The translations under genes were made by a program, and so were the position numbers. A model generated the notes under the pieces. That model worked only from the letters and a program-made list of their open reading frames with translations, searched no databases and was not told where the DNA came from. Shown in pieces: positions 8,122 to 14,753 of a stretch of 22,516 nucleotides of DNA (positions are counted from its first letter, which is position 1; each line of letters opens with the position of its first letter). This stretch comes from CAZBUB01 sp046546355 (lineage in GTDB: Bacteria; Desulfobacterota; Desulfovibrionia; Desulfovibrionales; Desulfothermaceae). The stretch spans positions 1-22,516 of the forward strand of contig JBKGXZ010000021.1 of NCBI GenBank assembly GCA_046546355.1, given 5' to 3'.

Positions 8122-9453
8122 TTATTGTTGCACATACCCCCATTCCTGGAGCCTGCTCAGGGCATACTGCCCGGGCTTGCCCTGAGCTCCCTGCCTTAAA
8201 AAGCGCAGGTAAAAATCAGCGGCCTGCTTGCTGCGCTGCATACCCTCCATGGCCAGGCCGCGATGGAATAAGGTCTGGGGGTTGCCAGGCAGCATCTCCT
8301 CGTAAGCCTCCAGATCTTGGTAGGCAGTCTGGTGCTGCTCAGCAGCCAGGGCTGCCAGTGCGCTCTGCAACACAGCCTGGGGTTCTGAGGGTTGGACCTG
8401 TCTGGCCCTTTCTGCTGCCTGCTTGGCCTGCTCCTGCTTGCCCTGGGCGCGCAGGCACTTGGAGAGCATGACCAGAGCTGCATAGTCCTGCTGGTTTTGC
8501 TTCAGGCCTGATCGGATGTGCTCCTCGGCTTGGCCGGGCTTGTCTTGGGCCATGAGCTTTTCTGCCTTCTGCAGCTCCTGGATAAGCTTCTTCTGGCTGC
8601 GCAACTCAGCAGTCCGATCCATATACCTCTCTTCGTGCAAAGGAAAGTCCCTGGCCTGTGAAAATTTCTGCCTGGCCCTTTGTGTGGCTGTTTGATAGCG
8701 GTCCTGGGACATGGGGTGGGTGGAGAACATGACCTCCAGCATGCCGGGCTGCTGCTCGGACTTCTGGCGCAGCAAATCCATCAGCTTGACCATGCCTTCG
8801 GGGTTGTAGCTGCTTTGGACCATGTACTCCATGCCCAGGGCATCTGCCTGGCGCTCATTGTCTCGGCTGTACTTGGCCAGCAGGGCCCCGGCCCCAATGC
8901 CTCCCAAGCCGGAGATTAGGGTGGCGTATTCCTTCTTGTCCGCCAAGGCAGCCCCGGTGCCTGCCAGGACTGCAGAGGCCAGCATGCCCTTGGACATATG
9001 GGAGGCTGTGTGCCTGGCATTGACATGGCCCAGCTCGTGGCCCAGCAGGGCGGCCAGCTCAGCCTCGCTTTGCATGTCCAGCAAAATGCCCCTGGTCACG
9101 GCTATGGTGCCGCCCGGGAAGGCATAGGCGTTGACATACACAGCATTCACGCCCTGGAAAGAATAGGGCATGTCCGGCCTGTGGCTCTGGGCAGCCAGTC
9201 CCTGGCCTGTCTCCTGGATGTAGCTGTTGAGATCCTGGTCCTGCAGTGGGCCATAGTCAGCAGAGATTTGGTGCGGGGAGTGTTCCTGGTCTATGCTGAT
9301 CTCCTGCTGCCTGGACATGAGCATCAGCTGGGGCTGGCCGGTTACAGGATTGCTGGCGCAGCCGGATAAAGCCCCTGCAGCAGCCAGGGCAGACATGAGT
9401 ATGAATTCCCTTCTGCTCAACGCATTGGGTGGACAAGGTCTGAGGCCAGTCAT
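8122..9453 (-). CDS. M48-family metalloprotease lipoprotein with TPR repeats (BepA/LoiP-like)
   Basis: This predicted periplasmic zinc protease is 443 residues from the chosen start. The N-terminus has a twin-arginine-like SRREF segment, a hydrophobic stretch and the lipobox LSGC (C32), so it is likely lipid-anchored. The M48 catalytic domain shows HELGH at 139-143 and the third zinc ligand in NERQADALG (E200), followed by STHPMSQDR. The C-terminal half is helical with TPR-like repeats, as in BepA (YfgC), which clears stalled outer-membrane protein assembly intermediates. A longer ORF starts at 9510. I chose 9453 because a GAGGG ribosome binding site lies 5 bases before it and because the best promoter would start transcription near 9502, inside the longer version. 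It opens the five-gene minus-strand cluster. Confidence 0.92.
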   Translation of the reverse strand: MTGLRPCPPNALSRREFILMSALAAAGALSGCASNPVTGQPQLMLMSRQQEISIDQEHSPHQISADYGPLQDQDLNSYIQETGQGLAAQSHRPDMPYSFQGVNAVYVNAYAFPGGTIAVTRGILLDMQSEAELAALLGHELGHVNARHTASHMSKGMLASAVLAGTGAALADKKEYATLISGLGGIGAGALLAKYSRDNERQADALGMEYMVQSSYNPEGMVKLMDLLRQKSEQQPGMLEVMFSTHPMSQDRYQTATQRARQKFSQARDFPLHEERYMDRTAELRSQKKLIQELQKAEKLMAQDKPGQAEEHIRSGLKQNQQDYAALVMLSKCLRAQGKQEQAKQAAERARQVQPSEPQAVLQSALAALAAEQHQTAYQDLEAYEEMLPGNPQTLFHRGLAMEGMQRSKQAADFYLRFLRQGAQGKPGQYALSRLQEWGYVQQ

Positions 9454-9508
9454 TGTTTTCCCTCTGGGTAAGCTGTTGGCAGCCACATTATTTCTAAGCA
9501 AGGCAGAC

Positions 9509-9538
9509 AATATACACCGCCTGCTTCAAGCTTGTCCA
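9509..9538 (-). promoter_or_regulatory. Putative sigma70 promoter of the M48/B12-kinase cluster
   Basis: On the minus strand TGGACA (9533-9538; 5 of 6 to TTGACA) is followed after 18 bp by TATATT (9509-9514; 5 of 6 to TATAAT). Predicted transcription start is near 9502, about 50 bases before the preferred ATG at 9453. The -35 box lies just beyond the DUF362 gene's stop codon. Confidence 0.45.
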
Positions 9539-9542
9539 GGCC

Positions 9543-10577
9543 TTAGACCTCCTGCACTTCAGGCTGCAGGCCGGTGCCCAGGAGCTCTGCCAGCTTCTGC
9601 AGCTGGACCCAGCAGTCCACTCCACTTGCTTGATACAGGGCCTGATGGTCGATCCTGGACAATGAGGCGGCATCCACTGCCAGAGGGGAGAACCCGGCCA
9701 GTATTCCCAGGTTAGGACCCACGATCTTGCCCTCTATGGGCGCGCAGTCGCAGACTGTGGAGATCTCGGTGGCAAAATTGACATAAGCCACCTTGCCCGG
9801 CTGGAAGCTGTCCTCCACAGCCTGGGCGGCCACAGCCATGCCCTGGCTGAGCCTGGGTAAATTCTGGAGATATAAGGCCCCTTCCGGGCAGGAGCTGCTG
9901 CAGATAGGGCAACGCATGCAATAGGGGCTGTCGATGACAGCCTTGTCTCCTTCCAGCCTGGGCAGGCCCAGCCAGCAGGCCTCCACGCACTCCCCGCAAC
10001 CCTGGCAGAGCTCTTCCTGCATCACTAGATCCACCAGGCGGTGCTGCTCCAACTTGGTCTTCTTGCTCACGCAGCCCATGGCCAGGTTCTTGACCGCTCC
10101 TCCAAAGCCGGTCAAGGGATGGCCCTTGACGTGGGAGATGACTATCATGGCGTCTGCCTCATGCACCGCCCCTGCAATCTCCACGTCCGAAAGCAGGGAG
10201 CTGTCCTTGCTGGCTACTGGGATCTTGTTCTCGCTCTTTAGGCCGTCTGCGATGATAAAGGGTGCAAAGCCGAAGCCGTTGGCCACAGCGGTCTGCATGT
10301 GCTCCAGGGCGTTGGTGCGCAACAGGGGGTACAGGGTGCTGGTATCAGTGAGGAATGGGCTGGCTCCCTTATCATGGATCAGGTCCAGGACCTGCTTGAC
10401 AAAAAATGGCCGCACGTAGTTGGGATTGCCCAGTTCGCCCACGTGCAGCTTTACAGCCACAGCATCCCCTTTCTGGATGACATCCAAGATCCCGGACTGC
10501 TTGTAGAGATTCTCTGTGCTCTCCAGCATGTTGGCCCCTGCCTTCCAGGGGGTCAGAAATACCTGTTCATTTTGCAT
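9543..10577 (-). CDS. DUF362 protein with two 4Fe-4S clusters
   Basis: This 344-residue cytosolic protein has the DUF362 domain (about 1-180: AVKLHVGE near 41-48, the VISHVKGHPLTGFGGAVKNLAMGC segment) into which a bacterial-type ferredoxin unit is set. The ferredoxin unit has Cys191/194/197 and 201, then Cys220/223/226 and 230. Both sets have the CxxCxxCxxxC spacing expected to bind one 4Fe-4S cluster each. The biochemical role of DUF362 proteins is not settled; an electron-transfer role is inferred from the clusters and is common in anaerobes. The start is fixed by a strong AAGGAGG site 6 bases before the ATG. The gene has its own predicted promoter and is followed, after 89 bases, by the M48 protease gene. 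Confidence 0.93.
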   Translation of the reverse strand: MQNEQVFLTPWKAGANMLESTENLYKQSGILDVIQKGDAVAVKLHVGELGNPNYVRPFFVKQVLDLIHDKGASPFLTDTSTLYPLLRTNALEHMQTAVANGFGFAPFIIADGLKSENKIPVASKDSSLLSDVEIAGAVHEADAMIVISHVKGHPLTGFGGAVKNLAMGCVSKKTKLEQHRLVDLVMQEELCQGCGECVEACWLGLPRLEGDKAVIDSPYCMRCPICSSSCPEGALYLQNLPRLSQGMAVAAQAVEDSFQPGKVAYVNFATEISTVCDCAPIEGKIVGPNLGILAGFSPLAVDAASLSRIDHQALYQASGVDCWVQLQKLAELLGTGLQPEVQEV

Positions 10578-10642
10578 ATGTTCCTCCTTTTAGGCGAAAA
10601 TCAAGCTTTAAATTTTCCTGCTCAGGCTCGGCAATACTCACA

Positions 10643-10671
10643 ACCATAAATCCACCTGGCTTGGTTGGCAA
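10643..10671 (-). promoter_or_regulatory. Putative sigma70 promoter of the DUF362 gene
   Basis: On the minus strand TTGCCA (10666-10671; 5 of 6) is followed after exactly 17 bp by TATGGT (10643-10648; 4 of 6). Predicted start near 10636 gives a leader of about 60 nt ending in a strong AAGGAGG site. Confidence 0.5.
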
Positions 10672-10738
10672 CCCGAAGGCAAACTCCCAAGTTGGGAATT
10701 AAAGCGATTTTAGCCCGCAACCTAAGGAAAAGAGAATT

Positions 10739-10819
10739 GAACCACAAAGGCACGAAGGACACAAAGGCACAGAGCCCCTTTGTGCTTCTTCCTTCGTGAT
10801 CTTTGTGCCTTTGTGGTTC
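10739..10819. repeat. Imperfect inverted repeat of ACAAAGGCAC-type units
   Basis: The outer 15 bases on each side (GAACCACAAAGGCAC and its reverse complement) match perfectly. Inside them are further copies of the same unit: GACACAAAGGCAC on the left, and CTTTGTGC and CCTTCGTG on the right. The element therefore combines tandem degenerate units with overall dyad symmetry across about 81 bp. Similar 'ACCACAAAGGCACGAAGGACAC' sequences are, to my recollection, scattered in many bacterial genomes as non-coding repeats. It lies between two divergent promoters. Confidence 0.75.
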
Positions 10820-10897
10820 TATTTTTTCTTGTTATTTCAGACAGAGATTGACGGATATGGCAGCAAACCGGCACTTTTAGCTCAGACCATGTCCCAC

Positions 10898-10926
10898 TTG
10901 CCAGAAGCTGGCCCTGGCCTTAGAAT
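10898..10926 (+). promoter_or_regulatory. Putative sigma70 promoter of the flavodoxin-like gene
   Basis: TTGCCA (10898-10903; 5 of 6) is followed after exactly 17 bp by TAGAAT (10921-10926; 5 of 6). Transcription would start near 10933, followed by an AAGGAGG site and the ATG at 10957. This is one of the best-matched promoters in the window. Confidence 0.6.
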
Positions 10927-10956
10927 CATTCAAACCAAGACAAAAAGGAGGCCCAT

Positions 10957-11442
10957 ATGCAGATACTGGTGCTCTATTACTCCAAGACCGGGAATACCCA
11001 AAAGCTGGCCCAGGCAGTAGCTGAGGGCGTGGAGCAGGTACAGGGGGCCAAGGCTGTGCTCAAGTCCACCTCCCAGGTCAGCAAAGAGGATTTTTTGGCC
11101 TCCCGGGGGGTTATTGCCGGATCCCCGGTATATTTCGGGGTTATGGCAGCGGACCTGAAGCGGGTTCTGGACGATTTCATCAGCACCCGCAAGAAGATGG
11201 AGGGCAAGGTTGGAGCTGCGTTCGCCACCTCCGGGGATCCCACCGGGGGCAAGGAAACCACTATGTTTTCCATTATTCAGGCCTTGATGATCTACGGCAT
11301 GATCATTGTGGGCGATCCTATGAGCGCCACTGGGCACTATGGAGTGGCTTGCAGCGGGGAGCCTGACGAGAAGGCCCTGGAAAACGGCCGCAAGCTTGGA
11401 GTCAGGGTGGCTGGGGTGGCCAGCAGGCTGGGCTTGGAATAA
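10957..11442 (+). CDS. Flavodoxin-family protein (WrbA/NAD(P)H-quinone reductase-like)
   Basis: This 161-residue FMN-binding protein has the flavodoxin phosphate-binding loop near the N-terminus (YYSKTGNTQKLAQAVAEG, about 8-25). It also has the GSPVYFGVMAADLKRVLDDF segment (about 56-75) and the third FMN loop around ATSGDPTGGKETT (about 90-102), as in multimeric flavodoxin/WrbA proteins rather than short electron-carrier flavodoxins. It probably works in the cytosol as a quinone reductase or low-potential electron carrier; which of these cannot be told from sequence. A strong AAGGAGG site precedes the ATG. A small gene follows 13 bases after its stop and is probably co-transcribed. Confidence 0.92.
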   Translation: MQILVLYYSKTGNTQKLAQAVAEGVEQVQGAKAVLKSTSQVSKEDFLASRGVIAGSPVYFGVMAADLKRVLDDFISTRKKMEGKVGAAFATSGDPTGGKETTMFSIIQALMIYGMIIVGDPMSATGHYGVACSGEPDEKALENGRKLGVRVAGVASRLGLE

Positions 11443-11455
11443 CTCTTGCGAACTT

Positions 11456-11614
11456 ATGTCAGATCACGATAGGAGCTATACCTGCCAGGACTACAGGCAG
11501 GAGATGCAGCTGCTGGCTCTCCGCTCCAGGCTTGAGCAGGAGCAGGATCCAGAGCAAAGGCGTGTGCTGCAGCAAGAGGTGCACAAGCTGGAGCTGGAGC
11601 TGGGCCTGGCATAG
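11456..11614 (+). CDS. Small conserved-type hypothetical protein (52 aa)
   Basis: This small gene encodes 52 residues beginning MSDHDRSYTCQDY and is rich in Glu, Gln, Leu and Arg. Most of it (about 14-50) looks like two amphipathic helices or a short helical hairpin. A single Cys sits in YTCQDY. I do not recognise a named family, though it resembles small hypothetical proteins I associate with Desulfovibrionales; that memory is unverified. A longer frame starting at 11339 overlaps flavodoxin and is unlikely; the ATG at 11456 lies 13 bases after the flavodoxin stop, with only a weak GGAA site upstream, consistent with coupling to flavodoxin. Function unknown. Confidence 0.6.
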   Translation: MSDHDRSYTCQDYRQEMQLLALRSRLEQEQDPEQRRVLQQEVHKLELELGLA

Positions 11615-11718
11615 CAGCAGCCCAGGGCAGCACATCAGTGTCACTGTTTGCATGCCTCCACAATTTTGAATCCGCGCAGGGCTCGGCTTCAGCCACGCCC
11701 AAGCAAAGGAGACTGGAT

Positions 11719-12207
11719 ATGCAGGTTTATGACCAAACTGAACAAAATCCCCCGGAAATCGACCGGGGCTACGTGATTTCCATAGTCATCAGCTCATTCA
11801 AGGGCTATAAGGATGTCCAGGTCCATCTTTTCAGGCCTAGCTGGGATGCAGAGGAAGAAGAGATCTATGACTGGGAACGGCTCCTCAGCAGCCCTGTCAG
11901 CCCTGATCAGCCAGCGGATCCTGTGGGCAGCAGGCAGGTGATCATGGAGACCTTCACGAAGCAGGAGAAGCAGCAGGTTTTAGACTACCTGTACAAGCAC
12001 TACCAGAGCAAGTTGGAGTCAGTAACTGCCAGGGTATTGGATTTTCCTGTACCTATAGGGCTTAATCCCTTGTCCTGGGTGCAGGAGCAGGGCAAGCTGG
12101 GCAAAATCAGATTCGATCAGCTGCCCAACTTTGATCTTGATTTCCCGGTGCAGGGCATATACGACCTGAGCAAGCATGAAGACGACACAGCGCACCCAGA
12201 TCTGTGA
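11719..12207 (+). CDS. Hypothetical protein (162 aa), unrecognised
   Basis: I do not recognise this protein. From the preferred start it has 162 residues, is acidic, lacks signal peptide and membrane segments, and looks like a compact mixed alpha/beta cytosolic protein. The first third has a beta-strand-like segment (GYVISIVISSFKGYKDVQVHLF), followed by an acidic stretch (DAEEEEIYDWERL). A helical KQEKQQVLDYLYKHYQSKL region follows, and the C-terminal part has repeated aromatic/Phe-Asp motifs (FDQLPNFDLDFPV). The ATG at 11719 has an AAAGGAGA site 7 bases upstream; the longer frame from 11638 lacks one and would add a low-quality N-terminus. It is followed by the convergent tRNA pair. Confidence 0.75.
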   Translation: MQVYDQTEQNPPEIDRGYVISIVISSFKGYKDVQVHLFRPSWDAEEEEIYDWERLLSSPVSPDQPADPVGSRQVIMETFTKQEKQQVLDYLYKHYQSKLESVTARVLDFPVPIGLNPLSWVQEQGKLGKIRFDQLPNFDLDFPVQGIYDLSKHEDDTAHPDL

Positions 12208-12252
12208 TGCCTGGAGATGGTGATCCAGCTAGCGGGGCAAAGGATTAGGGAG

Positions 12253-12329
<77 letters not shown>

Positions 12330-12339
12330 GCAGATGGAA

Positions 12340-12415
12340 TGGTGGGCGGAACAGGGATCGAACCTGTGACCCCCGGCTTGTAAGGCCGGTGCTCTTCCAG
12401 CTGAGCTATCCGCCC
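12340..12415 (-). tRNA. tRNA-Val (TAC)
   Basis: The minus strand forms a 76-nt cloverleaf: acceptor GGGCGGA/TCCGCCC, D-arm TAGCTCAGCTGGAAGAGCA, anticodon stem CCGGC/GCCGG with loop CTTACAA (anticodon TAC), T-arm with GGTTCGATCC, discriminator A and encoded CCA. Confidence 0.97.
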
Positions 12416-12427
12416 TGCAAACAAAGG

Positions 12428-12456
12428 TGTCTATCTTAGTTGGCCCTGGATGTCAA
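12428..12456 (-). promoter_or_regulatory. Possible promoter of the tRNA-Val/tRNA-Asp pair
   Basis: A perfect TTGACA (12451-12456, minus strand) overlaps the pyrF stop codon TGA. After 17 bp comes a weak TAGACA (12428-12433; 3 of 6). Start would fall near 12421, 6 bases before tRNA-Val. Position is ideal but the -10 is poor, and read-through from pyrF is an alternative. Confidence 0.35.
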
Positions 12457-13187
12457 CTGGCTTTTTGCAACTGCTGCTGGATGTCCTGCTGCAGGCTGTC
12501 CAGCAGCTCCAAGGGATCCTGGGCCTCCCGCAGGGGCCTGCCCAGGACCACATGGTCCGCGCCCTGGGCAAAGGCCTGTTCCACGCTGACCACCCTCTTC
12601 TGATCGTCTCTTAGCTCCTGCTGGGGACGAACTCCAGGGACCACAGCAAGGAAGTTCTGACCCAGGTTTTGTCTGAGCAGGGGCAATTCCTGGCCAGAAC
12701 AGACCACTCCAGCGCAGCCGGCTGCCAGGGCCTGGACCGCCCGGTGCAGAACCAGGTCCCTGGGGCTGCAGGGCAGGCCCATTGCAGTTAGGTCCTCCTG
12801 ATCCAGACTGGTCAGTACCGTGACCGCCAGGACCTGGCATTGGCCTCTTTTCTGCTGTGCTGCCTGCAGGATGGCTTGATTGCCGTGCACTGTGGCCAGG
12901 GATACAGGATGCCTTGCTGCCTGCTGCATGGCCTGACCTACAGTGCGGGGCACGTCGTAGAGCTTGAGATCCAGCATCACCTCATGACCCTGGTCAAAGA
13001 TCCAGTGCACAATATCCCAGCCTGCAGCCAGGAACAGTTCCCAGCCCACCTTGTAGAAGCCCACCCTGGAACCCAGTCTGCGCACCCAGTCCCGGGCTTG
13101 CTCTGCCTGGGGCAGATCCAGGGCGCAGATGATCCTTTTGCGCAGCTCGATTCCCTGGTTGCAGGGCTTTTCTGGTTCTAGCCTCAT
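12453..13187 (-). CDS. pyrF: Orotidine 5'-phosphate decarboxylase
   Basis: PyrF decarboxylates OMP to UMP, the last step of de novo pyrimidine synthesis, in the cytosol. The 244-residue TIM barrel shows substrate-contact D23 (ICALDLP), K46 (FYKVGWELF) and the catalytic D73-x-K75-x-x-D78 array in MLDLKLYDVP. Near the end are VVPGVRP and GADHVVLGRPL, the phosphate-binding segments. The first 15 or so residues are an extension before the usual start of the fold. An AGGAG site lies 10 bases before the ATG. It follows the diguanylate cyclase gene by 42 bases on the same strand. The other pyrimidine gene in this window, pyrD, lies about 9 kb away in a separate cluster. Confidence 0.97.
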   Translation of the reverse strand: MRLEPEKPCNQGIELRKRIICALDLPQAEQARDWVRRLGSRVGFYKVGWELFLAAGWDIVHWIFDQGHEVMLDLKLYDVPRTVGQAMQQAARHPVSLATVHGNQAILQAAQQKRGQCQVLAVTVLTSLDQEDLTAMGLPCSPRDLVLHRAVQALAAGCAGVVCSGQELPLLRQNLGQNFLAVVPGVRPQQELRDDQKRVVSVEQAFAQGADHVVLGRPLREAQDPLELLDSLQQDIQQQLQKAS

Positions 13188-13229
13188 TTGTGGTCAGCTC
13201 CTGGAAAAGTACTAGAAACTTGATGCGGC

Positions 13230-14186
13230 CTAGGGCTGCCTCCAGCTGCAGACCTGGTTCCTGCCCTGTTGCTTGGCCTGATACATGGCAGCGTCCACCT
13301 GCATGATCAGCTGGTCCAGGCTGCTCTGCCTGTCCCAGACAGTGACCCCCATACTGATGGAGCAGCTGATCTCTTGGCCCTGGGTCTTGATGGGCTGGCT
13401 GCAGATGTTCTCCTTGACCCGGGCACAAATTTTTTGGGCCTGGTCCAGGTTGGTATTGGGCAATAGCAGCAGGAACTCCTCGCCCCCGAATCTGCCCAAA
13501 AGATCGTATTTGCGCAGGACCTCGTCAGAGCGGCGGACGCATTCCTGCAGTACCAGATCCCCTACCTGATGCCCGTATTGGTCGTTAATGCACTTGAAGT
13601 GATCTATATCCAGCATGGCCAGGGAGAGCTGATTCTTTTCCCGATCGGCCCTGTCCAGCTCCTGTCTTAAAAGCTCCAGGATGGCCCTGCGGTTGTAGCT
13701 GCAGGTCAAATGGTCTATCCTGGCCAGTTGCTGCAGCTGGGCCTGGGTGTTCAGCAGTCTGGTCTGCAGATCTATTATCCTGAGGCCCACCCTGAGCCTG
13801 GCCTGGAGCTCCTCTGCGTTGAAGGGCTTGGGGATGTAATCGTCAGCTCCAGCCTCCAGGCCCTGGACCAAGTGCTCCTTGTCAGCTTTGGCTGAGAGTA
13901 GGATCAAATAGATATAGCCGGGCTGATCCAGGCTCAGGAATTCAGCCTCCTGCCCACTGTCCAGCTTGGGTGTCAGCTTCTCCCTTACCAGGCGGCAGAT
14001 CTGAGGTCCGTCAGGTTCTGGCATCATCCAGTCCAGGATGGCCATCTGAGGGGGATCCTCTGTCTGCAGGATCTCCCAGGCCTTTGCGCCATCGTCGACA
14101 GCGCTCACCTGGTAGCCCCATTTCTGGAGCATGTTCTGCAGCATGACCCTGGAGGCTGGATCGTCTTCTGCAATAAGAATCTTCAT
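13230..14186 (-). CDS. Response regulator with GGEEF diguanylate cyclase domain
   Basis: This 318-residue protein has a receiver domain (acidic pocket D8/D9, phosphoacceptor D52 in LDWMMPEPDG, S98, K120 in PKPF) followed by a GGDEF-family domain (about 155-315). The latter has GGEEF at 234-238, metal-binding D193 in LDIDHFKCIND, and an inhibitory I-site RKYD (225-228) exactly five residues before GGEEF. It should therefore make c-di-GMP from two GTP when phosphorylated and be subject to product inhibition. The receiver has about 15 extra residues between D52 and S98. Its cognate kinase is not adjacent. It sits 39 bases after the second YeeE/YedE gene and 42 before pyrF, so it is possibly transcribed with both. 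Confidence 0.96.
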   Translation of the reverse strand: MKILIAEDDPASRVMLQNMLQKWGYQVSAVDDGAKAWEILQTEDPPQMAILDWMMPEPDGPQICRLVREKLTPKLDSGQEAEFLSLDQPGYIYLILLSAKADKEHLVQGLEAGADDYIPKPFNAEELQARLRVGLRIIDLQTRLLNTQAQLQQLARIDHLTCSYNRRAILELLRQELDRADREKNQLSLAMLDIDHFKCINDQYGHQVGDLVLQECVRRSDEVLRKYDLLGRFGGEEFLLLLPNTNLDQAQKICARVKENICSQPIKTQGQEISCSISMGVTVWDRQSSLDQLIMQVDAAMYQAKQQGRNQVCSWRQP

Positions 14187-14225
14187 GGGCTTTTCCTTGT
14201 CCAGGGCTGGGCAAATGGCTTGGGC

Positions 14226-14750
14226 CTAAAGACCTTTTCTCTCGAAGAACAGGAACAGGAGCAAGCTGAGTATCGCCAGCCCCGCGATTACAGGCCAGTG
14301 TCCAATCCCCAGGAGCTCTGGCAGCCTAAGGGGGCCGAAATTGCCCCAGGAAAAGGGAGGTCCCTTCAGGATGGGATACATCTCGGCATGCAGGGCAGCG
14401 CCCAGGAGCATGCCCAGGATGCCCCAAAGGGCGTCCAGTCTGCCTTCTCCCACAGCCCCCATGGAGGTGCCTGGACAATAGCCAAGCAAGCCCCAGCCAA
14501 GTCCGAAAAGCAGTCCGCCTGTGAGGTTTTGACCCAATACCAGGCTCTTGACCGAAAGCTCCACCAGGCCTAGATCTAGGAGCAAGTGGATACCGATGGT
14601 CCCTACCAGGACGCTGGAGAGCATGAACTTGACAATGGTCATGTCCTGCAGCCTGAGGGCGCCCAACTGCTTGTCGTAGCGCAGGACCCTGGCCTTTTGC
14701 AGCAGGAAGCCAAAGAGAATGCCGGTGATTAGCCCATAGATAAGGCTCAT
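14226..14750 (-). CDS. YeeE/YedE-family transporter, C-terminal half (Cys type)
   Basis: This 174-residue inner-membrane protein has about four to five hydrophobic segments and matches the second half of the YeeE/YedE (DUF395, TsuA-like) family. Characterised members of the family move thiosulfate or related sulfur compounds through conserved cysteines, and some are proposed for selenium. The diagnostic motif is GYCPGTSMGAVGEGR (about 90-104), with an ordinary Cys codon. A clear AGGAGG ribosome binding site lies inside the last codons of the preceding selenoprotein frame, 6 bases before the ATG. The two genes are 3 bases apart and very likely encode a two-part transporter. Substrate is inferred, not shown. 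Confidence 0.92.
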   Translation of the reverse strand: MSLIYGLITGILFGFLLQKARVLRYDKQLGALRLQDMTIVKFMLSSVLVGTIGIHLLLDLGLVELSVKSLVLGQNLTGGLLFGLGWGLLGYCPGTSMGAVGEGRLDALWGILGMLLGAALHAEMYPILKGPPFSWGNFGPLRLPELLGIGHWPVIAGLAILSLLLFLFFERKGL

Positions 14751-14753
14751 GAT

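Larger units (their letters stand above)
10578..10956. other. 379-bp divergent intergenic region between DUF362 and flavodoxin genes
   Basis: The region holds two oppositely directed promoters, the ribosome binding sites of both flanking genes, a short palindrome (TCCCAA-G-TTGGGA, about 10685-10697) and a longer dispersed-type inverted repeat at 10739-10819. I see no coding frame with a convincing start or recognisable protein. Confidence 0.6.

Noticed and set aside
9454..9510. Longer start for the M48 protease
   Set aside because: The first 19 residues precede the twin-arginine-like signal peptide, and the predicted promoter starts transcription within them; the inner ATG has a good ribosome binding site.
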